A DNA stretch of 64,000 nucleotides from Cladophialophora immunda (GCF_000835495.1 NW_015622543.1:2400806-2464805); one strand, 5' to 3'. Counted from the stretch's first letter, positions 13,829 to 25,198 are shown. The notes: generated by a model from the letters alone, not told the origin. Numbers and translations are program-made.

Positions 13829-15577
13829 TCATCCAAACAGGAAGCCGTATTCGGCACTTGGCGGGTATATCTCTGTCCAAGGTACCCATGGCCGGTCGAC
13901 TTCATCCTCTGCTTCGGTGAGCACGGCCATGTCATTCTTCGCCCAAACGCCCCTCATGAACTCCAACCCGGAATCAAAAATCCAGATCCCCGTCTTCTGT
14001 TTCCACCGCTCCGAGTACTCGGTGGCGATTTTCCTGAAAGCCCACTCCGCACTCGACATTTCGCACCCGGCCAGAACAATGGGCATCAGGCACTGTTTCT
14101 GAAAACTGCTGTGCGACGGAATGTTGGCAACCATGGTGAGAATCTGAATGGCCACGGAACGCGGCTCAATGTCCCACTCGGTGGCACCTTCGTGGCTCGC
14201 GAACGTGTCCGTGTCGTCCTGGTCATCTATCGCTGCCAGATCGTAGATCCGGACCGGCCAAAACACCCGGGCAATGTATAACAGGAGGCCCAACCTCCAG
14301 ATTTCGGACATCAGGGCCTGATATTTCCCTTGCTCCATGCCGATCTCCGTCCCAAGAATGTTCTTGCGGATAAGTTCGAGCGCTTCGGGGTCGGCGGAAT
14401 CGATGTCGGCGGCGGCAACAGCAAGGCGGTGCATGTCAAGAAACATGCCGTCTGGGAGACCGTTGAGGCCCAGCATGCTCCATTCGTCATCGTCCTGCCA
14501 TGCCATGAGCGCTTCGATGTAGGTCCTTGGAAAGGTAGGGCCGCGCCGCGAGATCAAGGCGGCATTGACGTCGTACCAGATCAGCATGGCGATCTGACTC
14601 CGAAGGTTTGGCCGTGATTCCGCGAGGCGGATCCCGCCGTGAGACTCAAGAATGCGGTACGCGCCACGCAGATGGATGTTCCAATTGGCCACCCCTGTTT
14701 CGGCGTAGTCGAGGCCGATGAGGAGAAGCACAGTGCTGAGGCCGCACTCGAACGAGAGATCGTTGAGGTGCGACGCGAAGATGGACAAGGCTTGAGACTT
14801 GAGGCGCAATATTGAGGCACTCTCCGGCTTCCGGTCGAAGTGCGCTTGCTGACGTTTTGCAAGCGCCGCGGCCGCATAGCGGACGGAGGGGAAGTCGTCG
14901 TGAATGGAAGGCAGGCAGGCCCGCCAGGGATTGATTTTCACGGGGAAGGTGAGCGTGGTGTTGGCGAAGCAGGAATGGAAGAACGATAGCGCGTACTCGA
15001 TCCCTCCGGGGTGGCGGCTCACCGGCGGGCAGAGTATGAGGTCAAACTGATGGCCGCTGTCCAGTAGAGGTGGCGTACTGGCGCTGAGTGCGGACCAGGT
15101 TGAGGATGGAGATGCCGACGAGACGGACTCTCCGCCGCTGGAGAGCGTAGTATTGATCAGGGAATCCGCCGCGTTGGAGATTGGGATGCTTAGTTCGCTC
15201 GATCTCGAGTTGTTTCTCGACCTCCGCCGTGGCCGTGTTTGTGAGGCCGTTTGATCGACAAAGGTGTAAGAGGAGGGCCGAGGCAGTGGCGCCGTCGGCT
15301 TCTCTGGTTTGGCTTCTCTGACATTCTCGGACGGTTCCTTGGGCCGCCGTTTCCCAACCTTCAAGGCGCCTCTTTCCCAGTTGAGTTGCTGCACGTAGCC
15401 GGCGCATATCACGCCGTCAGCGAGACAGGCACTGCAGCGAGGCCGTCGCCGGTCACAAGAACGACCGAGCGAAGAGCACGTGTGGCAGTCGGACTTTGCC
15501 CATCCCAACGAATTGGTCCTCTTCCCGGTCAAGTGGTTCAAGCGCGTCGCCGTGGTCGAGCAGGTGGTGACTGACAT
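13829..15577 (-). CDS. Zn2Cys6 transcription factor with fungal-specific regulatory domain (Acr-2-like)
   Basis: A single uninterrupted frame of 582 codons. The N-terminus carries a zinc binuclear cluster, CHTCSSLGRSCDRRRPRCSAC followed by a sixth Cys, with spacing C-x2-C-x6-C-x6-C-x2-C-x6-C around residues 31-58. A basic, Ser-rich linker follows, then a long helical region of the Fungal_trans_2 kind with sequence such as FHSCFANTTLTF. Proteins of this family are nuclear regulators of nearby metabolic genes. It is the regulator nearest to the polyketide synthase (3.2 kb from its stop, convergent) and is divergent from the FAD oxidoreductase that follows, so control of either is possible but unproven. 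Lack of introns in a 1.7 kb gene is mildly unusual beside its neighbours. Confidence 0.9.
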   Translation of the reverse strand: MSVTTCSTTATRLNHLTGKRTNSLGWAKSDCHTCSSLGRSCDRRRPRCSACLADGVICAGYVQQLNWERGALKVGKRRPKEPSENVREAKPEKPTAPLPRPSSYTFVDQTASQTRPRRRSRNNSRSSELSIPISNAADSLINTTLSSGGESVSSASPSSTWSALSASTPPLLDSGHQFDLILCPPVSRHPGGIEYALSFFHSCFANTTLTFPVKINPWRACLPSIHDDFPSVRYAAAALAKRQQAHFDRKPESASILRLKSQALSIFASHLNDLSFECGLSTVLLLIGLDYAETGVANWNIHLRGAYRILESHGGIRLAESRPNLRSQIAMLIWYDVNAALISRRGPTFPRTYIEALMAWQDDDEWSMLGLNGLPDGMFLDMHRLAVAAADIDSADPEALELIRKNILGTEIGMEQGKYQALMSEIWRLGLLLYIARVFWPVRIYDLAAIDDQDDTDTFASHEGATEWDIEPRSVAIQILTMVANIPSHSSFQKQCLMPIVLAGCEMSSAEWAFRKIATEYSERWKQKTGIWIFDSGLEFMRGVWAKNDMAVLTEAEDEVDRPWVPWTEIYPPSAEYGFLFG

Positions 15578-16265
15578 GATGGTATACTGGCACGAACTTC
15601 AAGGCTGGGGGGAGGAGGAGGAGAAGGTATGGAGTCGTAGGTGGTTAGTAGTGGCACAGAGTGAGTGGTTGATACGAAGTCGCCGGATTGATAAGAGAAG
15701 CCCCGCACCGAGAGATTGGTTAGATCCAGACCCTATCAGGCCGACCAATCAAAAGACGGCACAGATATCGAGTCATGTATCAGATCATGTGACTTATATA
15801 TGACTCGCACGTCAGTTTCCACCGGCGCCTTGACATTTGTCTTGTTCTCTCGATCCCGCTTCTACAAGCAATACAATGGTTCCCCATGTCCTGTCTCTCT
15901 GTGCTCAATGTCGTCTGTCTGTTTGTTCTGGCCATGCAACCTTTCGACGACTCGCACGTCTCTCTTAGCCATATGCCGCAATGTAATCATTTTGCCATTC
16001 TTGGACTGGCGGTCATCATCCAGGCCTCAGCCTCGATAAGCTGCAGGGTCGGTCTTTAACTCGTGATCTGGCCGATTCAGACATCCAGTGTGAGCTGGGC
16101 CCTTTATGGGTGAGGTAGGTGTACCTAGGCGTCCAGTTGACTCGGCCTATATCCCCTCTATAAGAACGTGTGGTTTCCCATGATCTCTCACGCTTGGTGA
16201 TCTGCCCCTGGACGCATACATTGCTTCGAAGCATCCTCTTACCGCTGGCCTCTCTGCTTCTCAAT
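15578..16265. promoter_or_regulatory. Divergent promoter region, regulator / FAD oxidoreductase
   Basis: About 690 bases between two divergent start codons. No gene is visible. TATATA-like tracts occur near 15795 and 16148 (CCTATATCCC), the second about 115 bases before the oxidoreductase start. No operator could be identified with confidence. Confidence 0.4.
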
Positions 16266-17988
16266 ATGACTGATTCTCATGGTTGGATCTCCGAGCTCCA
16301 GGCCCTCGTCGACGGTGATGAGCTAGCACTACCGGGCTCCCAGACGTATATCGACGAGTCCAAAACATGGGCAACCCAGAAATATTTGAACCCAAAAGTC
16401 CTTGTCCGTCCTCAGTCCGCCGAGCGCCTATCGCGGGTACTGGCCTATTTGAATGACTCCGAGTTGGACTTCGCGGTCAGGTCCGGGGGTGTGGGCTCAA
16501 GCTCCGCGAAGGACGTCGTCATCAGCCTTGCAGCGTTCGACCGCTTCGAGTTTGATCCCAATACGGAGACCATAACCATCGGTGCCGGCCAGACATGGGG
16601 AGACGTGGACCGGAAGCTGGAGAGAGAAGGCCCAGGTTACGCAGGTGAGAAGCCGCCGGCGGTCATGGACAACCCTCTTTCTCACCTATGCCAGCCTTGA
16701 GCGCACGATGCACTTTTGTCGGCGTTGGCGGCGGCACTGTCGCGGGCGGGATCTCTTGGGCGTCTTCAGAGTTCGGGCTTACCTCTGATCCCCAGAACCT
16801 GCTCGACGCACAGGTCATCACCGTCGACGGGCGGGTTTTGTGGGCTTCCACGGAGCCCGAGTTGCTGTGGGCTCTGCGTGGTGGGGGAGGTGGCTTTGCG
16901 GGTAGGTGCCCCTATATTTTCTCTCCCAGCCCGACATGCCTGACACCTCTCTGCGCAGTCGTCGTCGCCCTGAAGTTGCGAGTGCACAAATATACCAGTT
17001 CAGTCTACTCGGGAAACATTCTCGTCCCGAACGAATCCCTCGCGGAACTGGCCAAAGGCGTGTCGGACTTCACACGTCGGACACAAGATCCGAAGGTGGC
17101 CATGCATCTCTTCTGCCTCGATCTGGCCCATGCAGCTCTGACCGGACAAGATCCCGCTCCGGGGATCATGATCGTGGTCTACGACGCGAATGGAGAAGCG
17201 CACGGCCGCAGCGACGAAGGCTTCGGCTGGGCTTTGAGGATTCAAGGCGCGGTGGACAAAACGAGGGCTATGACGTTCGCAGAGGCAAATCAGCAGCAAG
17301 GTGAGTTCTTTCCCAGTCTCACTCTCCGTTTCCACTTCGCACTGACGCCTCTCCCCGTCCAGACAATCTGAAAGTGGCCATGGGCATGACGAACAGCTGG
17401 ATGTCTGGGGCAACACTTCCGGACCTCGACGAAGAGGTCATCTGGTGCTCCTGGCGATGGTTCAACGAGCTGCTCGCCAAAGACCCTCGACAGAGCGCCG
17501 GCGCTTTTGTACTGATTGAGATAATGCAGCCCGTATGTCCCTTTCCAGCTTCTCCTGTCTCCTGAGCAACCCCGTTGTCTGACATTCAGGGCGCGAAGCC
17601 CGCATTCTCCTCCACCTCTGCCCGCACGGATACGGCCTGGCCGCACACGAACAACAGGCACATCCTGCAGCTCGGGACGGGCTCGTTTCCCGGCTCGCCC
17701 GAATCCGACGCGCTCTCGCTCAAGGCTCTGTCGGAGGCGCCCTTCGAGATCAGCCCGACCCACAGCAGGGCGGACTATACCCCGAACTTCATCGACTCTT
17801 TCAACGACGTTGAAGCGGTACGTTTGTTCCATTGGTCACATGCTTTGCAGCCAGCCACATATACGACGAGGACCGATCTGACTGACTGCCCCGCGCGCGG
17901 ATAGATATTTGGCGAGAATCACCCCAGGTTGAAGGAGATCAAGAAGAAGTACGATCCAAAGGGGAGGCTTGGAGGCCACTTTGCTTAA
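16266..17988 (+). CDS. FAD-binding oxidoreductase, berberine-bridge-enzyme-like (PCMH fold)
   Basis: Six exons (16266-16644, 16695-16901, 16959-17300, 17363-17532, 17590-17817, 17905-17988) give 469 residues, normal for fungal BBE-like oxidoreductases. The FAD-binding half shows AVRSGGVGSS near residue 72 and CTFVGVGGG from about residue 132, followed by GRVLWAS and a Gly-rich GGGGGFAV. The C-terminal berberine-bridge segment reads NHPRLKEIKKKYDP, the usual family ending. Such enzymes oxidise alcohols, amines or sugars with oxygen, often in natural-product pathways. No signal peptide is visible, so it is probably cytosolic. The His that normally carries flavin in RSGGH is Val here, while the second flavin-linking Cys is kept. 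It is convergent with the transporter downstream. Confidence 0.9.
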
Positions 17989-18235
17989 AGGACGAGACCA
18001 CAAAGACACTTGCCTATGAAGGTGGAGCCCAGCCTCGTCGTCGCCCGTGTTGGCCCTTCTCATTCATTTCACGGGTTCTATCTCTCCGGTGTGTTTGCAC
18101 GGGTAGCCCACCGGAAACCCCAGTCTACGTGTCCCGGGTCGTCTGTCCCTTACTTTCTATAACATCCGTCTGATACCGCTCAGCCCAGCCCAGTCCTGCC
18201 ACGGCACCGCGCCCCCACTGACCCGTCCTCCCCAC

Positions 18236-20032
18236 TTACGGCATGATGCCCTTCTCAATGACCTCGCCGACGGTCTTGGAGTCGACCGCGATGCCGCGCT
18301 GCGCGAGCATCTCCTTCTGGTGCTCGCGCTCGATCTGCTCCTCGGCGACGAGGCCCTCGATACGCGCGCGCTCCTCCCAGCGGTGCGGCACGATGACGTT
18401 CTCCTCGAGAAAGTAGTTGGTGTCCTTGACGCAGAACCAGATGATGCCCAGCAGGAACACCAGCCCCACCGCATACAGCGTGAACTGCACGATCAGCTGG
18501 TCGATGTACGACACGTTCTTGGAGTCGAGCACGAACGAGATGCACATGCCCAGCGACGTCGTGCCCTTGAACAGACCCGCCAGCCGCGAGCACTGCACCG
18601 GGTCGTTGGACATCGCGCCGAGCGTCCACTGCACCACGATCTGGTAGGTCGCGTAGATGATTCCTTTGACGGCGATCGAGTCAGTATTTAGTGCGAGAGA
18701 GAGTCGAGGGAAGAGAAGGAGGGAGTCAATGTGCGTCAGCAAGCGGTCAGAGGATTGGGAGAGCTTACCGGAGAGCAAGTACAGGACGAACCCGGCGCCG
18801 AACCCGCTGTCAGACCAGTCGACGCCGGGCGGCGTGTGGGTCTGGCGGTTGACGTCGTTCTTCGTGATCCACGCAGCCAACCCAGCGTTGGTGGCCAGGC
18901 AGATCGTGCCGACGATGACCGCGCCGATCATGCCTCGGGTCCGGCGCGACTTGATGTAGCTTGTGTCCATCACGTACGCCAGGAGCAAGGGGCACGGCAT
19001 CATGATGAACTGGAACATGACATTGTTGAGCGACCGCGTCCGCAGGTTGAAGTAGTACCCGTTGATGCTGGAGAGGAGGGCCTGTTTGTGCGTCAGCGAG
19101 GAAGAGTCTTGCCAGCTCATGCATCGCCAAAGAAAGAAAGGGCGGCGAGGAGAAAACTTACGAGGTTCATCTCGGCGACGAAGATGCCGGGAATCAGGGC
19201 CAGGATCTTGAAGTCGGTGAACCACATGATGAGACCCTTGATTTCGTCCATGACGCGCGGCTGCGTGAAGATGGCGATGTGAGTGCCGTCGTCGCGGACA
19301 ACTTTCCTGGGCGAGATGATGAAGACCAGGGCGATGACGATGGCCATGCACATGATGACGATGCTGCAACCGAGACCTGGTAAGAACTAGAACACCCCCC
19401 AAGGACCGGCGAGGACTCACAAGACAGTATAGACGGCGTTCGACACACCGGTGGACTCGGTCTGGTGGAAGTTGACCCCGAATGCGATCAGGCTCCCGAT
19501 CGTGCCGCCGAACGAGGTAAAGACCCATTGCCAGGTTATGAACTGTGAGCGAGTCAGTGCTGAGACACGAGGAATTATCCGTGCAGAACAAACGTACCAG
19601 AGCCTTCTGATCTTCTTCGGCGTAGGCAAATTGCACGAACCCGGCCGCCGTCCAGAGACAACCTGCGGTCACACCGAGAGATGCACCAGCAAAGTATGGG
19701 AACCAGGAGTGGCCTTGTCTGTCAAAGTACCAGAGGCCGCCCACGTACAGAGGATAGCCGAGGGCCCCGAAAGCCATGGTGAACTTGGGCCCAACCAGGT
19801 TGAGGATGGCGCCTCCGATCCAGCCGAAGAGGCAGAACAGGCCGTACAGCACTGCATTGGTCGTGGAGGCGACTGTCTGAGAAGACGGACGTCCACCACC
19901 GGCACCCAGACCGGTCAGTGCTAGATAGATACCCGGGAGGCAGAAGAGGATGGCGCCGACCACGAAGTTTTGGTTGATCGGGCGGTTCAGTCGAAACTTG
20001 CCCTTCCCTAGGGAAGGCTCTATGAACTTCAT
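18236..20032 (-). CDS. UNC-93-like major-facilitator membrane protein (DUF895)
   Basis: Five exons on the minus strand (20032-19598, 19542-19421, 19363-19162, 19081-18769, 18663-18236) give 499 residues. The first exon has two clear membrane segments, one starting NFVVGAILFCLPGIYLAL and one around VLYGLFCLFGWIGGAILNL. Later segments include IVIMCMAIVIALVFII, MIGAVIVGTICLA and YAVGLVFLLGIIWFCV, for roughly 11-12 helices in all. The C-terminus is a charged, probably cytosolic tail rich in Glu and Arg. The family is widespread in fungi and its substrates are mostly unknown; some members have been linked to ion or metabolite transport. One intron is 105 bases long and another only 55. It is divergent from the amidase. 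Confidence 0.88.
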   Translation of the reverse strand: MKFIEPSLGKGKFRLNRPINQNFVVGAILFCLPGIYLALTGLGAGGGRPSSQTVASTTNAVLYGLFCLFGWIGGAILNLVGPKFTMAFGALGYPLYVGGLWYFDRQGHSWFPYFAGASLGVTAGCLWTAAGFVQFAYAEEDQKALVRLFCTDNSSCLSTDSLTVHNLAMGLYLVRRHDREPDRIRGQLPPDRVHRCVERRLYCLVSPRRSLGGVLVLTRSRLQHRHHVHGHRHRPGLHHLAQESCPRRRHSHRHLHAAARHGRNQGSHHVVHRLQDPGPDSRHLRRRDEPRKFSPRRPFFLWRCMSWQDSSSLTHKQALLSSINGYYFNLRTRSLNNVMFQFIMMPCPLLLAYVMDTSYIKSRRTRGMIGAVIVGTICLATNAGLAAWITKNDVNRQTHTPPGVDWSDSGFGAGFVLYLLSGKLSQSSDRLLTHIDSLLLFPRLSLALNTDSIAVKGIIYATYQIVVQWTLGAMSNDPVQCSRLAGLFKGTTSLGMCISFVLDSKNVSYIDQLIVQFTLYAVGLVFLLGIIWFCVKDTNYFLEENVIVPHRWEERARIEGLVAEEQIEREHQKEMLAQRGIAVDSKTVGEVIEKGIMP

Positions 20033-21080
20033 GGCGGGCGGTCGGAACGAGGCTCAGCGCACGACTTGATGCTTGTCGCTCCGGCAGAGGGGCAGACCTG
20101 GAGTGCTGGTTGATATTGTATACGGGTTGTGTGGGCTTGCAGAAGGTCGAATTCAGGCACCTCCGCAGCGGGAAAAGAGCAGCATTCGCCGCCTTATATT
20201 TCTGTCGCCCTGGGACAAGAGGTACCAGCTTTGCCTCAAGTCATCCTTCGGGCGTCAGACGTTGCCGGAAAGGCTATGAAGGCAAGGGTATCAACGGATG
20301 ATTATCGCGGTCGCGGCCAATGGCGATAGGGGAACCTTTGACGCATATTCTTATCGGCTTCGTTTCGTACATCGACCGCAATCTAGTCCCTGTGGCCATG
20401 CCGCTGATGTGCGTCTCGAAATCCGTGATCCGACCTCATCATGCACGCCAGCACGAGTTGATAGAGGGTGGTAGGTCGGGAGATCGACGTCGTAAGACGC
20501 AGCCACGCAGCGGCGGCGCCAATGATAGCCAACCAGTGGCAAATGGCGCCAGGGGCTTGGAGGCTGTATACGATAAAGATGAACCAATGGCGCCGGCACC
20601 AGATCCACTCGACGGATGACGGGGCATTTGAGGGATCAGCCTTCATCTCTCTTTCCTAACCTGGCATCTCCCTTGAGGCGGCCCTCTGATCGACATTCGG
20701 GGAACGACAAACACGCTGCTGTTCTCTGAAAGTTGGGGAACGCCTGTGGTCTCCATCTCGGAGCCGCCGTTGCTGATGCCAGGACAAAAGTCCAGATACC
20801 GAGGCGGATATTTCCCGGTCGCGATACTCCGTGGCTTGTCTATCTCGACAGACGGAGGAGATGTTATCTCAGCATTGCGCGTTGCACAAGGGAGGGGCCA
20901 AGCTTCAGATGCAAGAGGGTTGCGTCGACTGGAAATAAGGCAGATATCCAGATGGAGCTGCGAACCTTCTCCCGTTTGTTGCTAACAACAGACAACCTGA
21001 TCCAGTCAGTGCCAGCCCAAGTATCCTGCTTCCTCAAACGTAGTACAACCCGTCTCTTCACTTGGATTTTTCTGGCAACG
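20033..21080. promoter_or_regulatory. Divergent promoter region, UNC-93-like protein / amidase
   Basis: About 1 kb between divergent starts, with no supportable gene. An in-frame ATG at 20952 could extend the amidase by 43 residues, so part of this region may be coding in another transcript form. No clear TATA box was found. Confidence 0.4.
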
Positions 21081-22900
21081 ATGATCTCGAAACCGTGGGT
21101 TGAGAAGGCCAAAAGCGCGCGCGACTATCGTGACGAGACTCTGAGCAAAGTTGATCCTCCGCTCGAGCCTCTCCCAGATCCGCTGCCACTTTCTTCTCAA
21201 GACCTGCCAAAGAAGTATCTGACGCCGCGTGAATATGAACTCACCCAGAACTATGACGCCGTCGAGCTCCTCGAGATGCTGCGTAGCAAGAAGCTCACGT
21301 CGGAAGAGCTGACCAGGGCATTCTTGCGGAGGGCTGCTCTGGCTCAGTACGCGGTACGCAATGTCCTCCTGCGCCGAAGCATGCCGCCCCACCAATACTG
21401 AATGGCGATATCTGTGGCAGGTGAACTGTGTGACCGAGTTGATGTGGGATGAGGCAATTGAGAGGGCCAAATATCTCGACTCCCTTCCCGAGCCTGTCGG
21501 GCCCCTTCATGGGCTCCCCATCTCAGTGAGTGAGAAACCTGGTACTGCATCCGTTGGTGCTGATCTGTGCTTGTAGGTCAAAGAACACCATGGCATGAAT
21601 GGGAAAACCAACCACGCCTCCTACGTGGCCTGGATTGGCCAGCCTTGTGCGCCAAACCCGCTGAACGACTATCTGTACGACGCCGGTTGCGTCTATTACG
21701 TCCGGACCACTGGGCCTCAGACTTTGATGGCTCTCGAATGTAACAACAATATTTATGGAAGAACCGTCAACCCGTGGAACCGAAACCTGACGTCGGGCGG
21801 TAGCAGCGGCGGAGAAGGGGCCCTTGTGGCGTTCCGCGGCAGCGTCTGGGTAAGTTGAATTCCCTTCTTGATGCTCGTCCCTTCCGCCACCTCGGCCGAT
21901 GCCCACATTCTGACGAGATCTTCCGCTGAACATTCGACAGGGACTTGGTGGGGATATCGGCGGCAGTGTGAGAGCTCCAGCCAGCAATTGCGGCGTCTAT
22001 GGTTTCAAGCCGACCTCGAAACGCATCCCGTTGAAAGGGATGAAGCACGTTATGGACGGCAAAGACTCCGTCCTCGCAACTTTCGGTCCGCTCACCCAAA
22101 GCCGGGAGACCATCAATCTGTTCATGAAGACCATCTTGGACAACGAGCCGTGGCGATACGATCCGTCTCTCACGGTGAAGAAATGGACCCCCGAAAAACT
22201 CGCTCAGCCTCTCAAGGTGGCCATTGAATGGTCCGACGGAGTGGTCAAGCCTCATCCTCCCATGATCCGGGCCTTGAAGATGGTCGCCGACGCATGCAAA
22301 GCTGCAGGGATGGAAGTGGTCGACTGGGAGCCGTACAAACACGACAAGGCCTGGGACATCGTGTCGGGTCTGTATTTCCCAGACGGCGGCGAGGCGATCC
22401 TGGCGCCGCTGAAAGAGGTCGACGAGCCCATTCTCCCCCTGATCAAGTTCATCACCGAAGAGCAACCGAATGTCAAGAACCGCACCATGCCCGAATACTG
22501 GGAGCTGTGCGTCGAGAGAGACACCTACCGCGAGGAATATGCCGCTCACTGGAGCAAGACCGCCGACTCGGGTAAAGAAGTCGACGTCATCATCTGTCCT
22601 ACAACGCCTGGCGCCGCGCCGTTACATGAAACCGCGAGGTACTGGCCGTACACCAGTCAGTGGAACCTGCTGGACTACCCGGCAGCTGTCTTTCCTGTCA
22701 CATTTGTGGACGTGGAGAAGGACAAGAAGGAGGAAGGATATGTCCCGATGAACGAGCAAGACAAGTATAACTACGACTTGTATGAGCCGGAGAAATGGGT
22801 TGGTGCTCCGGTAAGCTGTTGCATTGTCGGAAGAAGGTACATGGATGAGAAGGTCATGGCAGCGCTTGAGGCGGTAGAGAAGGCCATGGGCAGGAAATAG
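21081..22900 (+). CDS. Amidase-signature hydrolase (acetamidase / general amidase type)
   Basis: Four exons (21081-21353, 21421-21525, 21577-21849, 21941-22900) give 536 residues, the normal length for fungal amidases. The Ser-cisSer-Lys catalytic set is visible: Lys128 in VKEHHG, the cis-Ser in GGSSGGEG near residues 202-203, and the nucleophile Ser226 in GGDIGGSVRAP. The C-terminal part has ICPTTPGAAP and a late PVSCCIVGRRY. The enzyme should hydrolyse a primary amide to acid and ammonia in the cytosol, for nitrogen supply or to modify a metabolite. The start chosen is the Met of MISKPW, the usual beginning of the family; an upstream in-frame Met at 20952 is possible. A 91-base intron lies just before the nucleophile. 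Confidence 0.92.
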
Positions 22901-23476
22901 ATTCATCGGCGCTGGCCGTGCATACCTGTTTGAACGGTGGGAAGTCAGCAATGCCAAAGCTCGCCATAAGCTGTTGTGCCTCGACACATATTCTCACCGC
23001 GCAATCGTACAATATGCGTCCTGAATTCATGGCGATGTCGAATCAGAGCCCAGCCATGTGTGCTTGGAGCCGAGGAAATCGACAATCTAGACTCTCTTTC
23101 CTCTTTGAGCCCGACGGCCAGCCACGGCTCTCCAAACTTCTTGTTTGGCAGCACCCCACACTCGCCCTGAACACTGATAAGAACTCTCTTTCCCAAATAG
23201 GCCAGACCGAGGACAGCCCATGAGATAGCCTTACAAGGAGAGCTGTCACGCCAGGCCATGTGGTACGCTGGGCGACTTTCGTGGCCTTACCTCTGCTTTG
23301 CACGGAATTGGTAGGCAAGATTCGAGGTCGTTGCGGGGTTCAGCTGCCTACGGAACAGCGTACGCTGTTTCTTCTGTACCTGCAGTCTTTCATCGATGGT
23401 TATATGTAGACTTCACAATCTCCGTGCGTCCCTGAGCCGTTAGCAGTACTTTGCCATCCAACGGCTTACCTTCACA
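22901..23476. other. Intergenic, amidase to dioxygenase
   Basis: About 575 bases holding the amidase 3' end and the dioxygenase promoter. A TATA-like GGTTATATGTAG lies near 23398, about 80 bases before the downstream start codon. Nothing else is recognisable. Confidence 0.4.
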
Positions 23477-24908
23477 ATGGCGCCCTCTGCCGTCGAAATT
23501 CCCCTTCCCATTCCCAAGTCTTTCTCAACCCCGACGAGCACGCCCCAGCCCGCCGAGAAGGCTGAGCTGAAATCCCCGTCTTCACCACTTCCTGAGGTCA
23601 AGACTTTCGACGCATCGACATGTTCAGTGGACGAGTTGGTATCTGCACTCCGAGCGGCTGGCGGCCTCGTCATTCGCGGTCTGCTGAATGAGCAGGAATT
23701 GGCAAGCCTTGAGAAGGACACCCGACCCTGGTTGGACAAGGATACCGCATGGGATGATGGTGAGTTGTGGCGTCCACCCCTCCCTAGTCTAGACTGCAGG
23801 GAGCTGCGGAATGGCCTTGAATGAGCGAGATTTCTTCCAGAGACACAGTCGACACCGGATTGGTGATAGTGATACTAAACGTCAAGCCCCTCCACAGGAG
23901 ATTTCTTCCCCCAGGAAACCCGTCGGGCTTTCGGCATGGTCAGCAAATCAAGAACCTTCGCCGAACGCATCGTCGCCAACCCGCTCTGGCTGGGTGTGAC
24001 AGACGCGTTGTTGACCAGCACTTTGCAAGCGAACTGGGTGAGCCCCAGATCGGTTTCGTCCACAGTCAAAATGCTGACCTAAACCAGATTGGCGACAAGA
24101 ATGAGGTTTCTGTGTCTCGCCCCCAGCTGAACAATACCATTGTCTTTAGTATTGGTCCTGGGGCTCGTGACCAAGCCCTGTACGTGCATCCCTGTTTCGA
24201 TCGTGGTCTCAAACCTTTCGAACCACGCTTGTTCGTCCTTTGATGTAGAGTCCGATCTGCTGACGAGAAATGCGAGCGACTTCCAGGCACCGTGACGATG
24301 CAAGTGAGTTACCCTGTGCCCCAAAGCCACTCTTGGCATGTCTCAGAGCCATGTCATCGGAACTTGTCGAGGGCAGCTTCGACTGACAATTCTCTTCGAT
24401 AGTCCATCACGTCTACCATCCAGCCACTGCGACCCACGAGATAGGCCGCGATGCAGGTATCGGCTTCTTTGTCGCAGGAAAGAAGACCACCAAGCGTAAC
24501 GGCGCCACGCGCTTCATACCAGGCTCTCACCTCTGGGACTATGCGGCTGGACCGCCAAGCGAGTCGCAAACTTTCTATGCCGAGCTCGAACCGGGCGACG
24601 GTTTCATGGTCCTGAGTGGTTGCTTCCACGGTGGCAGCGCGAACAAGACCGATCAGCCCAACGAAAACGGTGAGGTGGTGCCCGAAGAGCGCCTTGTGTA
24701 CAGCACGTTCATGACCAGGGGATATCTGAGGCAAGAAGAGAACCAATATCTGGTGAACCCGGTAGAGAAGGTCCGCGAACTGCCGGAATCTCTCCAAGAG
24801 CTCGTCGGGTATGGTCTTTCCAAGCCCTTCTTGGGTTGGGTGGACCTCAAGGATCCGATGTTGTGGTTGCACCCTGAGAGGCCGAAGAAATCGGGGGATT
24901 TGTTCTAG
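23477..24908 (+). CDS. Phytanoyl-CoA dioxygenase (PhyH) family Fe(II)/2-oxoglutarate enzyme
   Basis: Five exons (23477-23759, 23898-24037, 24088-24179, 24287-24303, 24403-24908) give 345 residues. The fold markers are DELVSALRAAGGLVIRGLL at the start, ETRRAFGMVSKSRTFAE, the iron ligands His173 and Asp175 in LHRDDAIHH, and the distal ligand His253 in SGCFHGGSA. The family hydroxylates unactivated carbons using oxygen and 2-oxoglutarate, and is common in fungal secondary metabolism as well as in lipid breakdown. There is no membrane segment or signal peptide. The iron-binding HRD motif is encoded by a 17-base exon between introns of 107 and 99 bases; without it the reading frame and the active site are both lost. 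Its place between the amidase and the housekeeping block makes it the possible edge of a metabolic cluster. Confidence 0.9.
24287..24303 (+). other. 17-base microexon encoding the iron-binding HxD motif
   Basis: The exon GCACCGTGACGATGCAA lies after a TTCCAG acceptor and before a GTGAGT donor. Joined to its neighbours it reads L-H-R-D-D-A-I, exactly the motif the family requires, and it restores the frame on both sides. Confidence 0.88.
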
Positions 24909-25198
24909 GTGAGCTAGTCAGCTGAAGGTGCGCAGGGCAACGTGAACCGCAGTCGAGGCCGGTAGAAGCATGTTAGAGCCGGTGGTAGGAAGCCGGGGCC
25001 TCCTCAAGCTTGCGTTCAGTGGTTACTCGAGGATGCGTTCTCACGCGGGGAATCATGTGTAGAGACTTTTCGCCTAGCTTGAATTATAAGAATGCCGATT
25101 TATGACAAACTTAAGAGAGTAGATGGTGACCAACCAGCCTCCCATAGATCATTGAACACCGAACGGAGGGGTGAGGTCGAGGTGACTGAGAAGACAGA

